Below are positions 1 through 10,198 of a stretch of DNA of 64,000 bases, piece after piece (position 1 is the first letter of the stretch; the number at the start of each line of letters is the position of its first letter). The position numbers and the translations under genes were made by a program. The stretch covers positions 1-64,000 of the forward strand of contig JAIKWF010000025.1 in the NCBI GenBank assembly GCA_024685005.1, written 5' to 3'. This DNA is from Lachnospiraceae bacterium. Its GTDB lineage: Bacteria > Bacillota > Clostridia > Lachnospirales > Lachnospiraceae. A model generated the notes under the pieces. That model was not told the origin of the DNA. It saw nothing but the letters and a program-made list of their open reading frames with translations, and did not search any database.

Positions 1-3000
1 ATATTCCGTCGCAGCAAAAAGGCTGATCCGGAGGAAGTGCTGCCGGAAGAAGAAACCGGTGCGGAAACCACGGAAGACAGAGCAGAAGTTGCTGCCTATA
101 TGATCGCGGAAGCAATCACCGGCGAGGGAGAGAAGGACGCGCAGGCAGCATCTGCAGGCGAAGGTCAGAGCACAGCAGAGACCGCAGCCGCCGCTGAAGA
201 TGAGACGGATGCGCAGACCGCACTTGCCGACGAAGGTCAGAGCGCAGTTGAGACTGCAGTCACCGGAGAAGACAGCGTGGAAGATAGCGCGGAAGCTGCA
301 ACCGATACGATCGCAGAAGCAGCTGCCACCGAAGAAGAAACAGACGATCAGGCAGAATATACCGACCCTGCTCAGCTTTCAAAGGAGCGGGAGAAACAGT
401 GGCGGAGAGATATGAAAAACGCCCTGAAATCCCAGCGAAGGATCCTGCGGGAAGAAAGAGCGGAAGAGAGACTGCGGATCAGAGAAGAAAACCGCATCAT
501 TCGAAGTAATGAATCCACCCCCGAAGAAAAGGAAGCGGCATGGCAATCCAGAATGGAGCGTGCCCTTTTAAAGAAACAGGAAAAAGAAGCTGCCAGAGAA
601 GAAGGCAGCATGGGCTTATTTATGGAAAACCTGATGGCCTTTACGGATATCAGGGATGATGCCATCGGCTATGACGGCGAGTATTACGGCGGCGTTTTGC
701 AGATCGACCCTGTGGCTTTTCGCTTTTTTACGGAAAACGAAAAAGAGGCTGCTGTAGACAGTGGCCTTGCAGCTATTTTCCAGATGCTTCCGGAAGGGGA
801 GTATGCCAACCTGATGAAGATCGACAGGCCTCTTTCCTTTGAGAGCTATCAGAATGCGGAAAAGGATAAGCTCGACCAGCTTCGCATCGCTTTTGAAGAA
901 GGCAGGATCAGCGAGGGAGAATTAAAGAGCAGAACAGAGGTGATCTGCGATCAGCTTCGGGAAATGAAAAAGCGCTGCGTAGACCGGAAAGTGGTTGTGC
1001 CTCATTACTATCTGGCTTTGTTTGATGAACAGCTTTCAGACTTAAATCACTTGATGGAAGATGCCCTGGCACTTCTGCGCAGAGGAAATATACCGGCTAA
1101 GAGACTGGGAACAAAAGAACTGGCGGTACTTTTGAAGTACTCCAACCAGATCGATTTTGACGAAACGCTGATCGATTCCATTGATCCGGAAGACTACGTG
1201 CAGTGGGCGATGCCGGATTATGTGAAATGCAAAGCAAGACAGATCAACGTCAGTCACGTTCTGACGAAGACATATCGGGTCTGCGATTATCCTACCCGTG
1301 TCAGAGATGCATTTTTAGCAAAAGTGATGTCCGTACCCGGAACAAAGGTAATGCTCAAAGCGACTCCCATTGACAGGATCAGTGCCGTAAATGCCATTGA
1401 CCAGTCCTTACAGGAGCTTCGCAGCAGATATGCATCCACAGTCAGAGATTCAGCGGTTTTGAAGCTGAAGGATCACATTGCATCCTTAAGCGAACTGCTT
1501 GGCAGGCTGCAAAATGACAATGAAGTACTGATGGATGTAAATATTTACGTCACCATCTACGACATTTGTGAAACAGTGGAAAGCGGCAGCTACGACTACC
1601 CGGAGCATTCCCTCCGGCCTTACGTGGAGGAGATGGAAAAAACCGTAAAACAGTTCTGGGATAATGCCGGTCTTGGACTTGTGCGCATGGACTATGATCA
1701 GTTGGACGGTTTTGTGGCATCTCAGATTTCGGGCTTTGACCCCCTGCGGAAGCAGGCAAGGGGAATTCCGTCAAAGACACTTGCCGCAGCATTCCCCTGG
1801 ATCTATCCCCGTCTGTCAAAAGAGGGCGGAACCTTTATCGGGTATAGTGATCAGGCCCCTGTATTTGCTGATTTTTATCATGAAAAGCCGGAAGACAAGA
1901 ATCCGGATCTGCTGGTAACAGGCGGTGAGGATCCTGCGCTTTTGCAGAGTATTGTTGCGCAACTTGCCACAACGGACGGGAAAGTGTTTGTGATCGACCC
2001 GAAGGGAGATTACAGACAGCTTTGTGAAAACATGTGCGGAAAACAGATCCGAATGCATAATGCATCCCTTGCAAGGATCAATCCCTTTGCTTTCCGGGAG
2101 TGTGATCTTTCGGATCAGCTTGCCTTCTTGGAACGTTTTTACCGTATGATCCTTCCCGGTTGTGACAAGACAGCCCGCCGGTATTTAGGACTTTTGACGG
2201 AGCGCATGTACGAACGCTACGGCATCGACAGGCAGACGCAGATCGGGGCAAAAGGCAAAGCAGCCTTCCCGATTTTTGACGATCTTTATGAAGAAGTTCT
2301 TTATGAGCAAAAATGGGCAAAGAGCCGGGAACAGAAACAGATGCTGTCAGCCATTTTGCGGGATCTTGGGGCATACTGCAAAGACGGTAAATACGCCGAC
2401 TACTGGAACGGACCTACCACCCTGGAAGCCGGCAGAGGAATGAATGTGTTCGGCTTTGATGTGCTTTTGACCCAGCTTCCGTCTTATATGGCCCAGGCGC
2501 AGCTCCTTTTGCTGCTTCGTCATCTGACGGAATACTGCGATGGATTGCAGAGAGCAGCGGCAAAAGAGGGCAGAAAGAGCCCAGTGACCCTAGTACTCGA
2601 GGATCTGCTGGCATTTTCCGGACAGGAAGATCGGACCCTTTGGCAGTATCTGTCGGACAGACTTTCCGACAAAGAGAAAAAGGAAAGGCTATGGATCCTT
2701 TCCCTGCGTGATCTTTCCGGTATGACCGAGAATGAGAAGATCAGAAAGATGATCGCAGAGCTGGTACTGCGAAGCAGATTCCACCTCATCGAACCGCCTT
2801 ACGTAGAGGATGAAGAGGCGTTATGTAAACTATATGAAAAAACCGGTATTGTAAGCCACCGCGAATTTGATCTGATCAGATCTTCCGCCAAGAAGGTATA
2901 TCTGATCTGCTCCGATAAGAACAGAGCATTTGTGGAACCGGACTATTTGCCTGTTGTTACGGATCTTGTCACAAAGAGCCGTTTTGTCAGCCATTATTTC

Positions 3001-3723
3001 TCCGGCAAAAACGGAAAGAAGAAATGGGATGAGCTGATGACTGAGAGCAGGCAAAAGTCTGACATTCTTCGGGCCCAGCAGGAAAGTGCGGCTGCACTGA
3101 ATGAAGAAGTTATGTCAACCAGAGCGGATATTGATCAGACAGTACCTCCCGCTGAGGATGCCTTCAGACTGAATATTGAAAAAGCTCTGGCAGACAGAGC
3201 GGAAGCAGATTATGCGTTGGCGTTGGAAGAGCAGGCCATGGAAGAACAGGCTGCAGAAGGTGCAGCTGCTGAAAGTCCGGCTCAGGAAAATACTGCTGCA
3301 GAGACTGCAATTTCGGATGAAATCGCCGCAGCGACCAATGCCAAAGAGGACTGTGCAGCAGAGGATAGCAGTGTAGAAAGCAGCACTATGGATCAGGCTG
3401 CCATAGGCAGTGATACGGTTGAAAAAATGCTTGAAGATCTCGATCGTGTTGAAAATAGTGGTAATAGTGTAACGGAAGAAACCGACCTGCGGGAAGAGCT
3501 TCGCAGGGAACGGGAGGAGATCGCAAGACTCCAGACCGAGCTTGAGAGAGAAAAACTCAGGATGGAGAAGGAGCGTCTGGATTCCGAAAGACAGCTTCTG
3601 ATGATGGAGCGCGCTGTATTTGAAGCAAGAAAGAAGGGAGCCATGCAGGATGCTTTTGCTTCTCTGACCGAAACCATTAAACAGATGCAGGATGCCATGA
3701 GAGATCCCGGCTCCGATGCGTGA
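1..3723 (+). CDS. VirB4/TraE/TraC-like conjugation-type ATPase homologue, 5'-truncated by window edge, Walker A degenerate, C-terminal coiled coil
   Basis: Frame is open to base 1 (IFRRSKKADPEEVLPEEE...), so the track start at 37 is probably internal. VirB4-like blocks: FVIDPKGDYRQLCENMCGKQIRMHNASLARINPFAF and a C-terminal LVLEDLLAF...; Ala/Glu-rich N-terminus; C-terminal REEIARLQTELEREKLRMEKERL coiled coil. Confidence 0.7.
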   Translation: MFRRSKKADPEEVLPEEETGAETTEDRAEVAAYMIAEAITGEGEKDAQAASAGEGQSTAETAAAAEDETDAQTALADEGQSAVETAVTGEDSVEDSAEAATDTIAEAAATEEETDDQAEYTDPAQLSKEREKQWRRDMKNALKSQRRILREERAEERLRIREENRIIRSNESTPEEKEAAWQSRMERALLKKQEKEAAREEGSMGLFMENLMAFTDIRDDAIGYDGEYYGGVLQIDPVAFRFFTENEKEAAVDSGLAAIFQMLPEGEYANLMKIDRPLSFESYQNAEKDKLDQLRIAFEEGRISEGELKSRTEVICDQLREMKKRCVDRKVVVPHYYLALFDEQLSDLNHLMEDALALLRRGNIPAKRLGTKELAVLLKYSNQIDFDETLIDSIDPEDYVQWAMPDYVKCKARQINVSHVLTKTYRVCDYPTRVRDAFLAKVMSVPGTKVMLKATPIDRISAVNAIDQSLQELRSRYASTVRDSAVLKLKDHIASLSELLGRLQNDNEVLMDVNIYVTIYDICETVESGSYDYPEHSLRPYVEEMEKTVKQFWDNAGLGLVRMDYDQLDGFVASQISGFDPLRKQARGIPSKTLAAAFPWIYPRLSKEGGTFIGYSDQAPVFADFYHEKPEDKNPDLLVTGGEDPALLQSIVAQLATTDGKVFVIDPKGDYRQLCENMCGKQIRMHNASLARINPFAFRECDLSDQLAFLERFYRMILPGCDKTARRYLGLLTERMYERYGIDRQTQIGAKGKAAFPIFDDLYEEVLYEQKWAKSREQKQMLSAILRDLGAYCKDGKYADYWNGPTTLEAGRGMNVFGFDVLLTQLPSYMAQAQLLLLLRHLTEYCDGLQRAAAKEGRKSPVTLVLEDLLAFSGQEDRTLWQYLSDRLSDKEKKERLWILSLRDLSGMTENEKIRKMIAELVLRSRFHLIEPPYVEDEEALCKLYEKTGIVSHREFDLIRSSAKKVYLICSDKNRAFVEPDYLPVVTDLVTKSRFVSHYFSGKNGKKKWDELMTESRQKSDILRAQQESAAALNEEVMSTRADIDQTVPPAEDAFRLNIEKALADRAEADYALALEEQAMEEQAAEGAAAESPAQENTAAETAISDEIAAATNAKEDCAAEDSSVESSTMDQAAIGSDTVEKMLEDLDRVENSGNSVTEETDLREELRREREEIARLQTELEREKLRMEKERLDSERQLLMMERAVFEARKKGAMQDAFASLTETIKQMQDAMRDPGSDA

Positions 3724-3762
3724 TACGGGAAATCAGGCTGAATCACAACAAAAAGTAAGCAT

Positions 3763-3778
3763 AGGCTAACATTAGCCT
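3763..3778. repeat. Inverted repeat AGGCTAA-CA-TTAGCCT in the intergenic region
   Basis: Perfect 7-bp arms with a 2-nt spacer between the VirB4-like gene and the large exported protein gene. Confidence 0.5.
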
Positions 3779-3806
3779 GACAGATATAAAACCGCAGGAA
3801 GATCCT

Positions 3807-6800
3807 ATGAAAAAAAGAACACAGGGACAACTGCATAAAGTAACCGCAATTCTTTTAGCTGCGGCGCTGGTGATGACATCCGTTCCGGCAGAACGTTTTG
3901 TTTTTGCGTCCGAAAACGGGGACAGCAGCACAGCAGGGGCAATCTCTGCATCTGCTCTTATTTCGGCTACCGACTATACCAGTCTGGAAAACGGAAAAGT
4001 GATCTCGGTGCCTGATACAAGCTACAGTCCCTTGTTGGGCGGCTTTTTTTACAGCACGGATAAACGCAAGCTTTATGATCCGGAGGAAGATAAAACCGTT
4101 TCTTTGGATAAGCTGTTTGAGGCGCCGGGACTGGGATCCGTATCCGGCGTAGCAACGCCTTTTATCGAGGATGGCTATCTGGCTGTCAAAAAGCTGTTTT
4201 CCCTGTTTTATTATGATCCGGTAAACAATACGTGGAATAAGATGCGTCCGGCCTGCGCTAAGCAGGTCTATGTGCCGTTGCCTTCGGAAAAGACAGAAGC
4301 GGACGATGTGACCGGAGAAGAAGCAGATCCCCTCAGTGATGTTCTGGCAAAGCTGGAAGAGGGTGAAGATGCTGAAGATGCGGATACCGGCTATGACGAC
4401 ATGGACGAAGAAGACGAAGCGGATGATGCAGACTATGAGGATGACGAAGAAGATGCGGATTCCGAGGCAGATGAAGACGCAGACGATGAGGATCTTTATG
4501 AAGATGATCAGGATGAAGATCTGAGCGATGAGGATGCCGGAGAGGATCTGGCAGAGGACGAAACTGATACAGAAGAAGCAGAGGATTCCGAAAAGGAAAA
4601 GAACAAGGATCCGGAGAAGGAAGTCCTGGATTCCCTGATGCAGGAAGAGTCTGCAAAACACGAATATGTATTTGAAATATCAACAGGTGAAAACGACGGC
4701 CGGAATATCACCTTTTTGAAGCTGTGCTACAACGGCAACAGAAGCGTGTATCTGTTTCCCCGGAAAGGAGACTTTAAACGGGGATTTTTGGCGGCCGACA
4801 AAGAGGAACGGATCCTTTCGGAGATCGCTGATTATGAATCCTATACCGATGTGCATCTGCAGGATCCCTATCAGATGGACAGCAGAGGGCTGCGGAAAAA
4901 TGCCACGGACCAGGTGCTTTTTGAAACCAGAGATGCTATTGAATCGCTGGATGGTGTCCTGTGCTATGCAAAATACGAAGACAAACCCTGCCAGTGGAAT
5001 CTGACAGGTATGAAGCTGTATCGGGTGGACAGCCTTTCGGGTATTGCCATGAGAGGCGGCTATTCCGATTCCTTCTTCATTGACTTTGAGGGAGAATTGT
5101 TAGCTAAGGCTGACTTTAAAAACGAATCTCCCAACATGGGCTGCCAGTTCCAGTGGGAACGGGAGCGGTGCTTTCGGATTTTGCCTGCGGAAACGGAAAA
5201 GCCGGGCAAGTTCAGCAAACTGAAAAACAAAAAGGAAAATGATACCGTCGAAAAGACCATGGAACCCGGCACGGAAGATGATCGGGATGTGGAAGAAAAC
5301 GACAGCGAAGATGCGGATCCGACAGAAGACGGCAGCGGCCTGAAAAAGATTCTGCCGGGATTTGGAAAAGACGGCAGAAATTCCAACGCAGATGTATCCG
5401 GAGAGGAAGATTCCGACGCGGAGGAAGAGGAAGATTACGACGAAGAGGATGAGGATACAGAGGACGAAGACCTTGACGACGAAGAGGAGGATGATGACTC
5501 TTACGACGAAGAGGAGGATGATGACTCTTACGACGAAGAGGACGAAGACGCAGAGGATGAAGACACGGAAGATGAGGTCGAGGACGAGGAAGATACGGAC
5601 GACGGCGAAGACGATGATCTGGATGCCGGTTTAAAATGGGGCGCCACCATCAATCCCGTTAAGGGTTCCTTTACCGGTATTTCCGGTATGCAGACGCAAA
5701 CAGGATCTGAGGATCCTTCCGTAAGCGGGGATCAGGTACAGCCGGATGCACCCCAAAGACTTGGGAAAACCTTTGATGTTAACGATGCCCTGGATTCCCG
5801 GACACAAATGGATGAGGGATACGGCAGCGAAGATGCGACATCGGGCTTTGACAGCAGCACCTACCGGGAAGATACCGGGGACGCGGATACAGAGGAAGCC
5901 ACAGAAGGCACAGACGAAGCAGAAGACGGATCCACGGCAAAAGAAGAGGAACAGAAAGAAAAGAGCGTTCTTCTGGTCTACAAACCGGAAAACAGAGTCA
6001 GCCTGATGACAGAAGGCATCTCTGACAGCGTAAAGCTGTATGCACCGGGAAAAAATGATGTATACGGATTCCGGATCCATTTTGCGGACCAGCCCGGAGG
6101 CGGCCTTGAGAACCTTTCTTACAGAGGCAAAAGATCCCTGAAAGAGGGAGAATATATTGAGAGCATTGCCCTGCGGGTGGAATATACGGATAGATTCGGA
6201 AAGCAGATGAGCATCTGCCTTCCTGCGGTGACCAATTCCCTGAAATGGGCAGTGGACAAGGGGATCGGTCAGCAGCCGGTGGCTTGCGTTGCCCAGGCCG
6301 GACAGGAACTGTATTTTGAAGGCGAGATCCCCGAGTTTTCGGAGCTTCGCCAGATCTGTCTGGTAAACGGCTCTGAAACCGTGGCAAAAGCCTGTGGTCT
6401 CAGCCTGCGGGAAGATGCCACCCCGCTGATGTTAGAACGCAGACAGGAGAGCAATGAAGAGGAAGCATCCCTTAGCAGACTGGCTGTTTATCATCTGGAA
6501 GAAGGGGTTAACATAAAACCTGAAATGGAAGGAAGCATGATAAGCTATGATTATCAGGGTCTTCCCAGGTTTTACAGAAAGTCGGAAACGGAGTTCGGAC
6601 TGCAGATCGCCGCATCGGCTATGACAGGAATCCAGATGCTGCGTCCCAATAAAAATTTCGATTTCTCCCCCGTAGGATGGGGCACCAGGAAGTATCTCAT
6701 CGGAATTACAACCGACAAGGATCAATCAGCCGGGACCTTGTCTCAGCTGAATATGCAGCTAAGTTATGTAAACACACTCGGACAACAGACCAAGTCACCC

Positions 6801-9800
6801 ATATACTCTTTAGCCGAGGAATCCGAAGCCTTTTACGGTGTTTGGAAACAGGACCAGGCCGAGGACGGACAGTTTGGCTACCTGGCAGGGGTTTCCCCGG
6901 GAAATACCCTTTACTTTACTGTGTCTATTCCCGATGCGGACTATTTTACCGCAGCGGATTTCTATCTGAAAGAAGGCAATGATGAGTGGAAAGGCAGCGG
7001 TATTCAGATCTGGGCTTTGGACCAGCTTTCCGGTTTTCAGGGAGACTGGAGCGGTGTATCCGTTACCAATGGTGACAGAGCGCTTAACAGTGACATCCGT
7101 TTCTACAGACAGTTCCAGGGTATCAATATGCTGAATATTGATGACAGCAAGGCCGCCGGCAAAGAGCAGGAGACGGCTCCGGAAGCTGCCATGGAGCAGG
7201 CCGATGTAAGTGAGACATCCTTGCTGCAGGAAGGTGTGCGGGTGGCAGCAAACCACCCCGACGGATTCAGTTTTGTATCCAAAAACATCCGGGAAGTGGA
7301 AGAGGAAGAAGTGGTATCCATCCGGGACGAGATCACCTATGCTGACAGTCTGCAGGACTTCGGATTTGCCAAAAGCCGGAAGAACTATGAAGTGAAGGTA
7401 AAAGTGCGGGATAAGGATCCCGGCATGAATGTGGATACCGATTGCGGTTCCGACAGTGATTTTTACTTCCAGCTGGTATTCGAAAACGGAACCAGCGGAG
7501 TTGTGCTTGCTAACCATCAGTTAGAGGGAGACAGATTCCGCAGTGGTAACACCGAATGCTTTACCATCGGAACCAACAAGGATTTCGGTAAGCTGATCGC
7601 TGTCAGGATCATCCCCCAGGAGCGGCGGGAAGATGAACCGGAGGATAAGCTTTGCATCGATCAGATCCGTGTTACGGAGCAAAGCCAGGCCCCTTACACC
7701 GATACCTGGATCATCGACAATATCCCCGATGACGGCTGGATCAGCGAGCGCATCGTGAAAAATAAGAGACAGCATGAGATTTCCCTTGGCACAGATCAGG
7801 AGGAAAACGAAGCGTCCCGCAAGGCTGCCATTGAGCTGCCGGTACAAAAATCAGCCAACGAGCTGGATTTCCTTGTATGCCTTGCCACCGGAGAATACGG
7901 TGGGAATGCATCCCAGTTTAAGGGCACCATGACCATGCGGGTGGATTATATCGACACCTTCGGGGAGCCTGCATACCGGGAGTTTGACATCGTAGATGCC
8001 ATGTACCGGTATTATGAAAAAGAGCCGGCACAGATCAGCAGCGGCGAGAAAAACGGCGCCGTGGATACGGTTAAAAAGGTTGTCAGTGATGAAAAATACA
8101 TGTTCCGGGGAGAGCATACAGACCGGTTTATCATCAGTCTGGAAAATGTCAGATCCATTTATCAGGCTACTCTCATCGGAGAGAGCATGAATGAAAACTG
8201 CAGACTGCCGGTTTGTGCATTAAGTTTCCAGGTGCTGGAACAGGACGGCGGCCTGAAGCTTTCATCCAACGGTGAATACGTTCATCTTTCCCAGGCAAGA
8301 CTGCTTACATCCGATATGAACCTGCTTACGGGGCAAGAAGATGATGCCATGGTCTTTACCCCGGGAAAAGAGCAGCAGAAGGTGATTGACCTGAAGGCGA
8401 ACGAACTTGCCATGCGAAATGACGGCAGTAAATATCTGTCTGTTCACAGCGAGGATCCCGAGAGCACGGATGATCGTCTGAACATCTATGTTTATCCTAC
8501 GGCGGACAGCCCGGATCTGGATTCCTGGGATCTGTCCTGCAGAGTGGATTATTCCGATATCTGCGGCAATCATTTTTCCGTAAGCGGACAGGCAAAGGAT
8601 GAAGTGATGCAGCGACACAAAGGATCCGGAGAAGACGAGGGAGACTACTTCTACGCAGAAAGTGTATCCGCCAACAGTATTGGCGTGTTGGATATGCTGT
8701 ACCTGAAAAATGCGAATGAATCGGAAACGGCGGGCAAGATCGATCATGCCCTGATCCGCCAGATGCGGGGAGATACTGTTGTCAGGACCTGCTATCTGGA
8801 CGGCTATGAAATGGGCATTGCAGGGATCCTGGGACTGCGTCCCGGCAAAAAGACCTATGTGGGTATCACCGACAGACAGGAGGTTACCCTGCAGCTTTCC
8901 GCAGACACGGCGCCTGCAACGCTGCTGGCAAAAGAAGCAGACCTTGGCGTAAGCTTTACCTACAGATCGCCCATGGATCCTTCCGGGGAGCAGCTGCGCT
9001 CCGCAGTCAGGTATCTGACGGATGAAGAGATCTACCAGATCAGAGCAGGAAAAGTTGTGACTCTGACCTTTAAAGAGCCGTATGTCAGTGAGATCACATC
9101 CCTGCGGATCGTAAATCCCGACGGAAGTCTTTCCGGAAGCGTTGAAAAAGCTTATGCGGTGAACTATCACGTGAGCAGCGAAGATGATACGGCCAGAACG
9201 GAAGACGGCTGGTACAGCTTTGGCAGCGGAGCATCCTTTAGTCCGGAAGGCAGCGATATGCAGCAGACGGGAAGAGAGAGCAGCTCCGACAAGACGGTAG
9301 CACCCCTTAGCATAACCTTCCGCACCGCAGCGCCGAAAGCTACGGAAGAAAGCGGTATCAACGCACCCATATCCATGACCTTGGGTTATGAGGATGCATA
9401 TGGCCATGAGAGTACCTTAAAGGTAAATGATATCAGAACCTATATTACCGACGAAGAGGATCAGAATTTTGACGCCGGAAGCGAAAAGACCATACTTCTT
9501 CTGGCAGAGGGCGTCTCACGGATCACCTACATGGAGCTGAATCCGGCCGCATCGAATACAGGCTATGACGAAGGCTGGAATCTGGAATCTGTCAGCGCAA
9601 AGGTGGGAAGATCAGGTGCTGTCAGCAGAAGGCTCACAGAGCGGATAGAAGCAGGCAAGACCAAACACATCAGCTTCAATACCGTAAAGCTTACCGTGAA
9701 AGCGACTTATCCTTCCAGGACCCAGAATACCAATGAGACAAAGGAAGTAGAAAATGAAAATGCGGACTTTATCATTGCATCCGGAAAGAGCGTGACCTTC

Positions 9801-10178
9801 CGTACAGAGCTTACGGGATCTTCGAAGGGCGTGAATACGCTGGTGGAAAAACGTGTGGGATCGAGCATGCAGACAGAAAGCAGTCTGCTGACGAAAAAGA
9901 GTTCTTCCTCGGATAAAGTGGCAGAGTTTGAATTCACGCCGCCGAAGAATGATACACTTTCGGATGTGGTATACCGCATCACATTCAAGTCCGCCGAAAA
10001 TGAAGAAGCCTGCTGTGTATTCACCGTAACGGTGCTGGCGGAGCCTGCTAGTACAACAAGTACGGATTCAGGCAGCAGTTCCTCATCCGGCCAGAGCGGC
10101 TCCCAAAACCAGTACAGGACAGAGGACGGCTCCGGCGGGGATGAGCAGCAGATCTTTTATCTGCCTGACGAAGAATAA
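3807..10178 (+). CDS. Large exported/surface protein with Asp/Glu-rich low-complexity tracts (2123 aa)
   Basis: N-terminal signal peptide MKKRTQGQLHKVTAILLAAALVMTSVPAERFVFA; two poly-acidic tracts (about 4340-4600 and 5400-5625); no recognisable LPXTG. Confidence 0.85.
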   Translation: MKKRTQGQLHKVTAILLAAALVMTSVPAERFVFASENGDSSTAGAISASALISATDYTSLENGKVISVPDTSYSPLLGGFFYSTDKRKLYDPEEDKTVSLDKLFEAPGLGSVSGVATPFIEDGYLAVKKLFSLFYYDPVNNTWNKMRPACAKQVYVPLPSEKTEADDVTGEEADPLSDVLAKLEEGEDAEDADTGYDDMDEEDEADDADYEDDEEDADSEADEDADDEDLYEDDQDEDLSDEDAGEDLAEDETDTEEAEDSEKEKNKDPEKEVLDSLMQEESAKHEYVFEISTGENDGRNITFLKLCYNGNRSVYLFPRKGDFKRGFLAADKEERILSEIADYESYTDVHLQDPYQMDSRGLRKNATDQVLFETRDAIESLDGVLCYAKYEDKPCQWNLTGMKLYRVDSLSGIAMRGGYSDSFFIDFEGELLAKADFKNESPNMGCQFQWERERCFRILPAETEKPGKFSKLKNKKENDTVEKTMEPGTEDDRDVEENDSEDADPTEDGSGLKKILPGFGKDGRNSNADVSGEEDSDAEEEEDYDEEDEDTEDEDLDDEEEDDDSYDEEEDDDSYDEEDEDAEDEDTEDEVEDEEDTDDGEDDDLDAGLKWGATINPVKGSFTGISGMQTQTGSEDPSVSGDQVQPDAPQRLGKTFDVNDALDSRTQMDEGYGSEDATSGFDSSTYREDTGDADTEEATEGTDEAEDGSTAKEEEQKEKSVLLVYKPENRVSLMTEGISDSVKLYAPGKNDVYGFRIHFADQPGGGLENLSYRGKRSLKEGEYIESIALRVEYTDRFGKQMSICLPAVTNSLKWAVDKGIGQQPVACVAQAGQELYFEGEIPEFSELRQICLVNGSETVAKACGLSLREDATPLMLERRQESNEEEASLSRLAVYHLEEGVNIKPEMEGSMISYDYQGLPRFYRKSETEFGLQIAASAMTGIQMLRPNKNFDFSPVGWGTRKYLIGITTDKDQSAGTLSQLNMQLSYVNTLGQQTKSPIYSLAEESEAFYGVWKQDQAEDGQFGYLAGVSPGNTLYFTVSIPDADYFTAADFYLKEGNDEWKGSGIQIWALDQLSGFQGDWSGVSVTNGDRALNSDIRFYRQFQGINMLNIDDSKAAGKEQETAPEAAMEQADVSETSLLQEGVRVAANHPDGFSFVSKNIREVEEEEVVSIRDEITYADSLQDFGFAKSRKNYEVKVKVRDKDPGMNVDTDCGSDSDFYFQLVFENGTSGVVLANHQLEGDRFRSGNTECFTIGTNKDFGKLIAVRIIPQERREDEPEDKLCIDQIRVTEQSQAPYTDTWIIDNIPDDGWISERIVKNKRQHEISLGTDQEENEASRKAAIELPVQKSANELDFLVCLATGEYGGNASQFKGTMTMRVDYIDTFGEPAYREFDIVDAMYRYYEKEPAQISSGEKNGAVDTVKKVVSDEKYMFRGEHTDRFIISLENVRSIYQATLIGESMNENCRLPVCALSFQVLEQDGGLKLSSNGEYVHLSQARLLTSDMNLLTGQEDDAMVFTPGKEQQKVIDLKANELAMRNDGSKYLSVHSEDPESTDDRLNIYVYPTADSPDLDSWDLSCRVDYSDICGNHFSVSGQAKDEVMQRHKGSGEDEGDYFYAESVSANSIGVLDMLYLKNANESETAGKIDHALIRQMRGDTVVRTCYLDGYEMGIAGILGLRPGKKTYVGITDRQEVTLQLSADTAPATLLAKEADLGVSFTYRSPMDPSGEQLRSAVRYLTDEEIYQIRAGKVVTLTFKEPYVSEITSLRIVNPDGSLSGSVEKAYAVNYHVSSEDDTARTEDGWYSFGSGASFSPEGSDMQQTGRESSSDKTVAPLSITFRTAAPKATEESGINAPISMTLGYEDAYGHESTLKVNDIRTYITDEEDQNFDAGSEKTILLLAEGVSRITYMELNPAASNTGYDEGWNLESVSAKVGRSGAVSRRLTERIEAGKTKHISFNTVKLTVKATYPSRTQNTNETKEVENENADFIIASGKSVTFRTELTGSSKGVNTLVEKRVGSSMQTESSLLTKKSSSSDKVAEFEFTPPKNDTLSDVVYRITFKSAENEEACCVFTVTVLAEPASTTSTDSGSSSSSGQSGSQNQYRTEDGSGGDEQQIFYLPDEE
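5476..5540 (+). repeat. 27-bp in-frame tandem repeat (GACGAAGAGGAGGATGATGACTCTTAC, about 2.3 copies) coding EEEDDDSYD
   Basis: Direct reading: DDEEEDDDSYDEEEDDDSYDEEDED. Confidence 0.85.
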
Positions 10179-10198
10179 ATCATACGGGAGATGATATT

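Noticed and set aside
1-3723. Interpretation of the VirB4-like gene as proof of an active ICE
   Set aside because: No relaxase, VirD4, integrase, att repeats or transposase seen in the window and the P-loop is degenerate.
3855-4661. 268-aa antisense ORF and other long minus-strand ORFs opposite the acidic protein (e.g. 8262-9407)
   Set aside because: They mirror a long, biased-composition plus-strand CDS with signal peptide, have no convincing RBS or domain, and are repetitive shadow ORFs.
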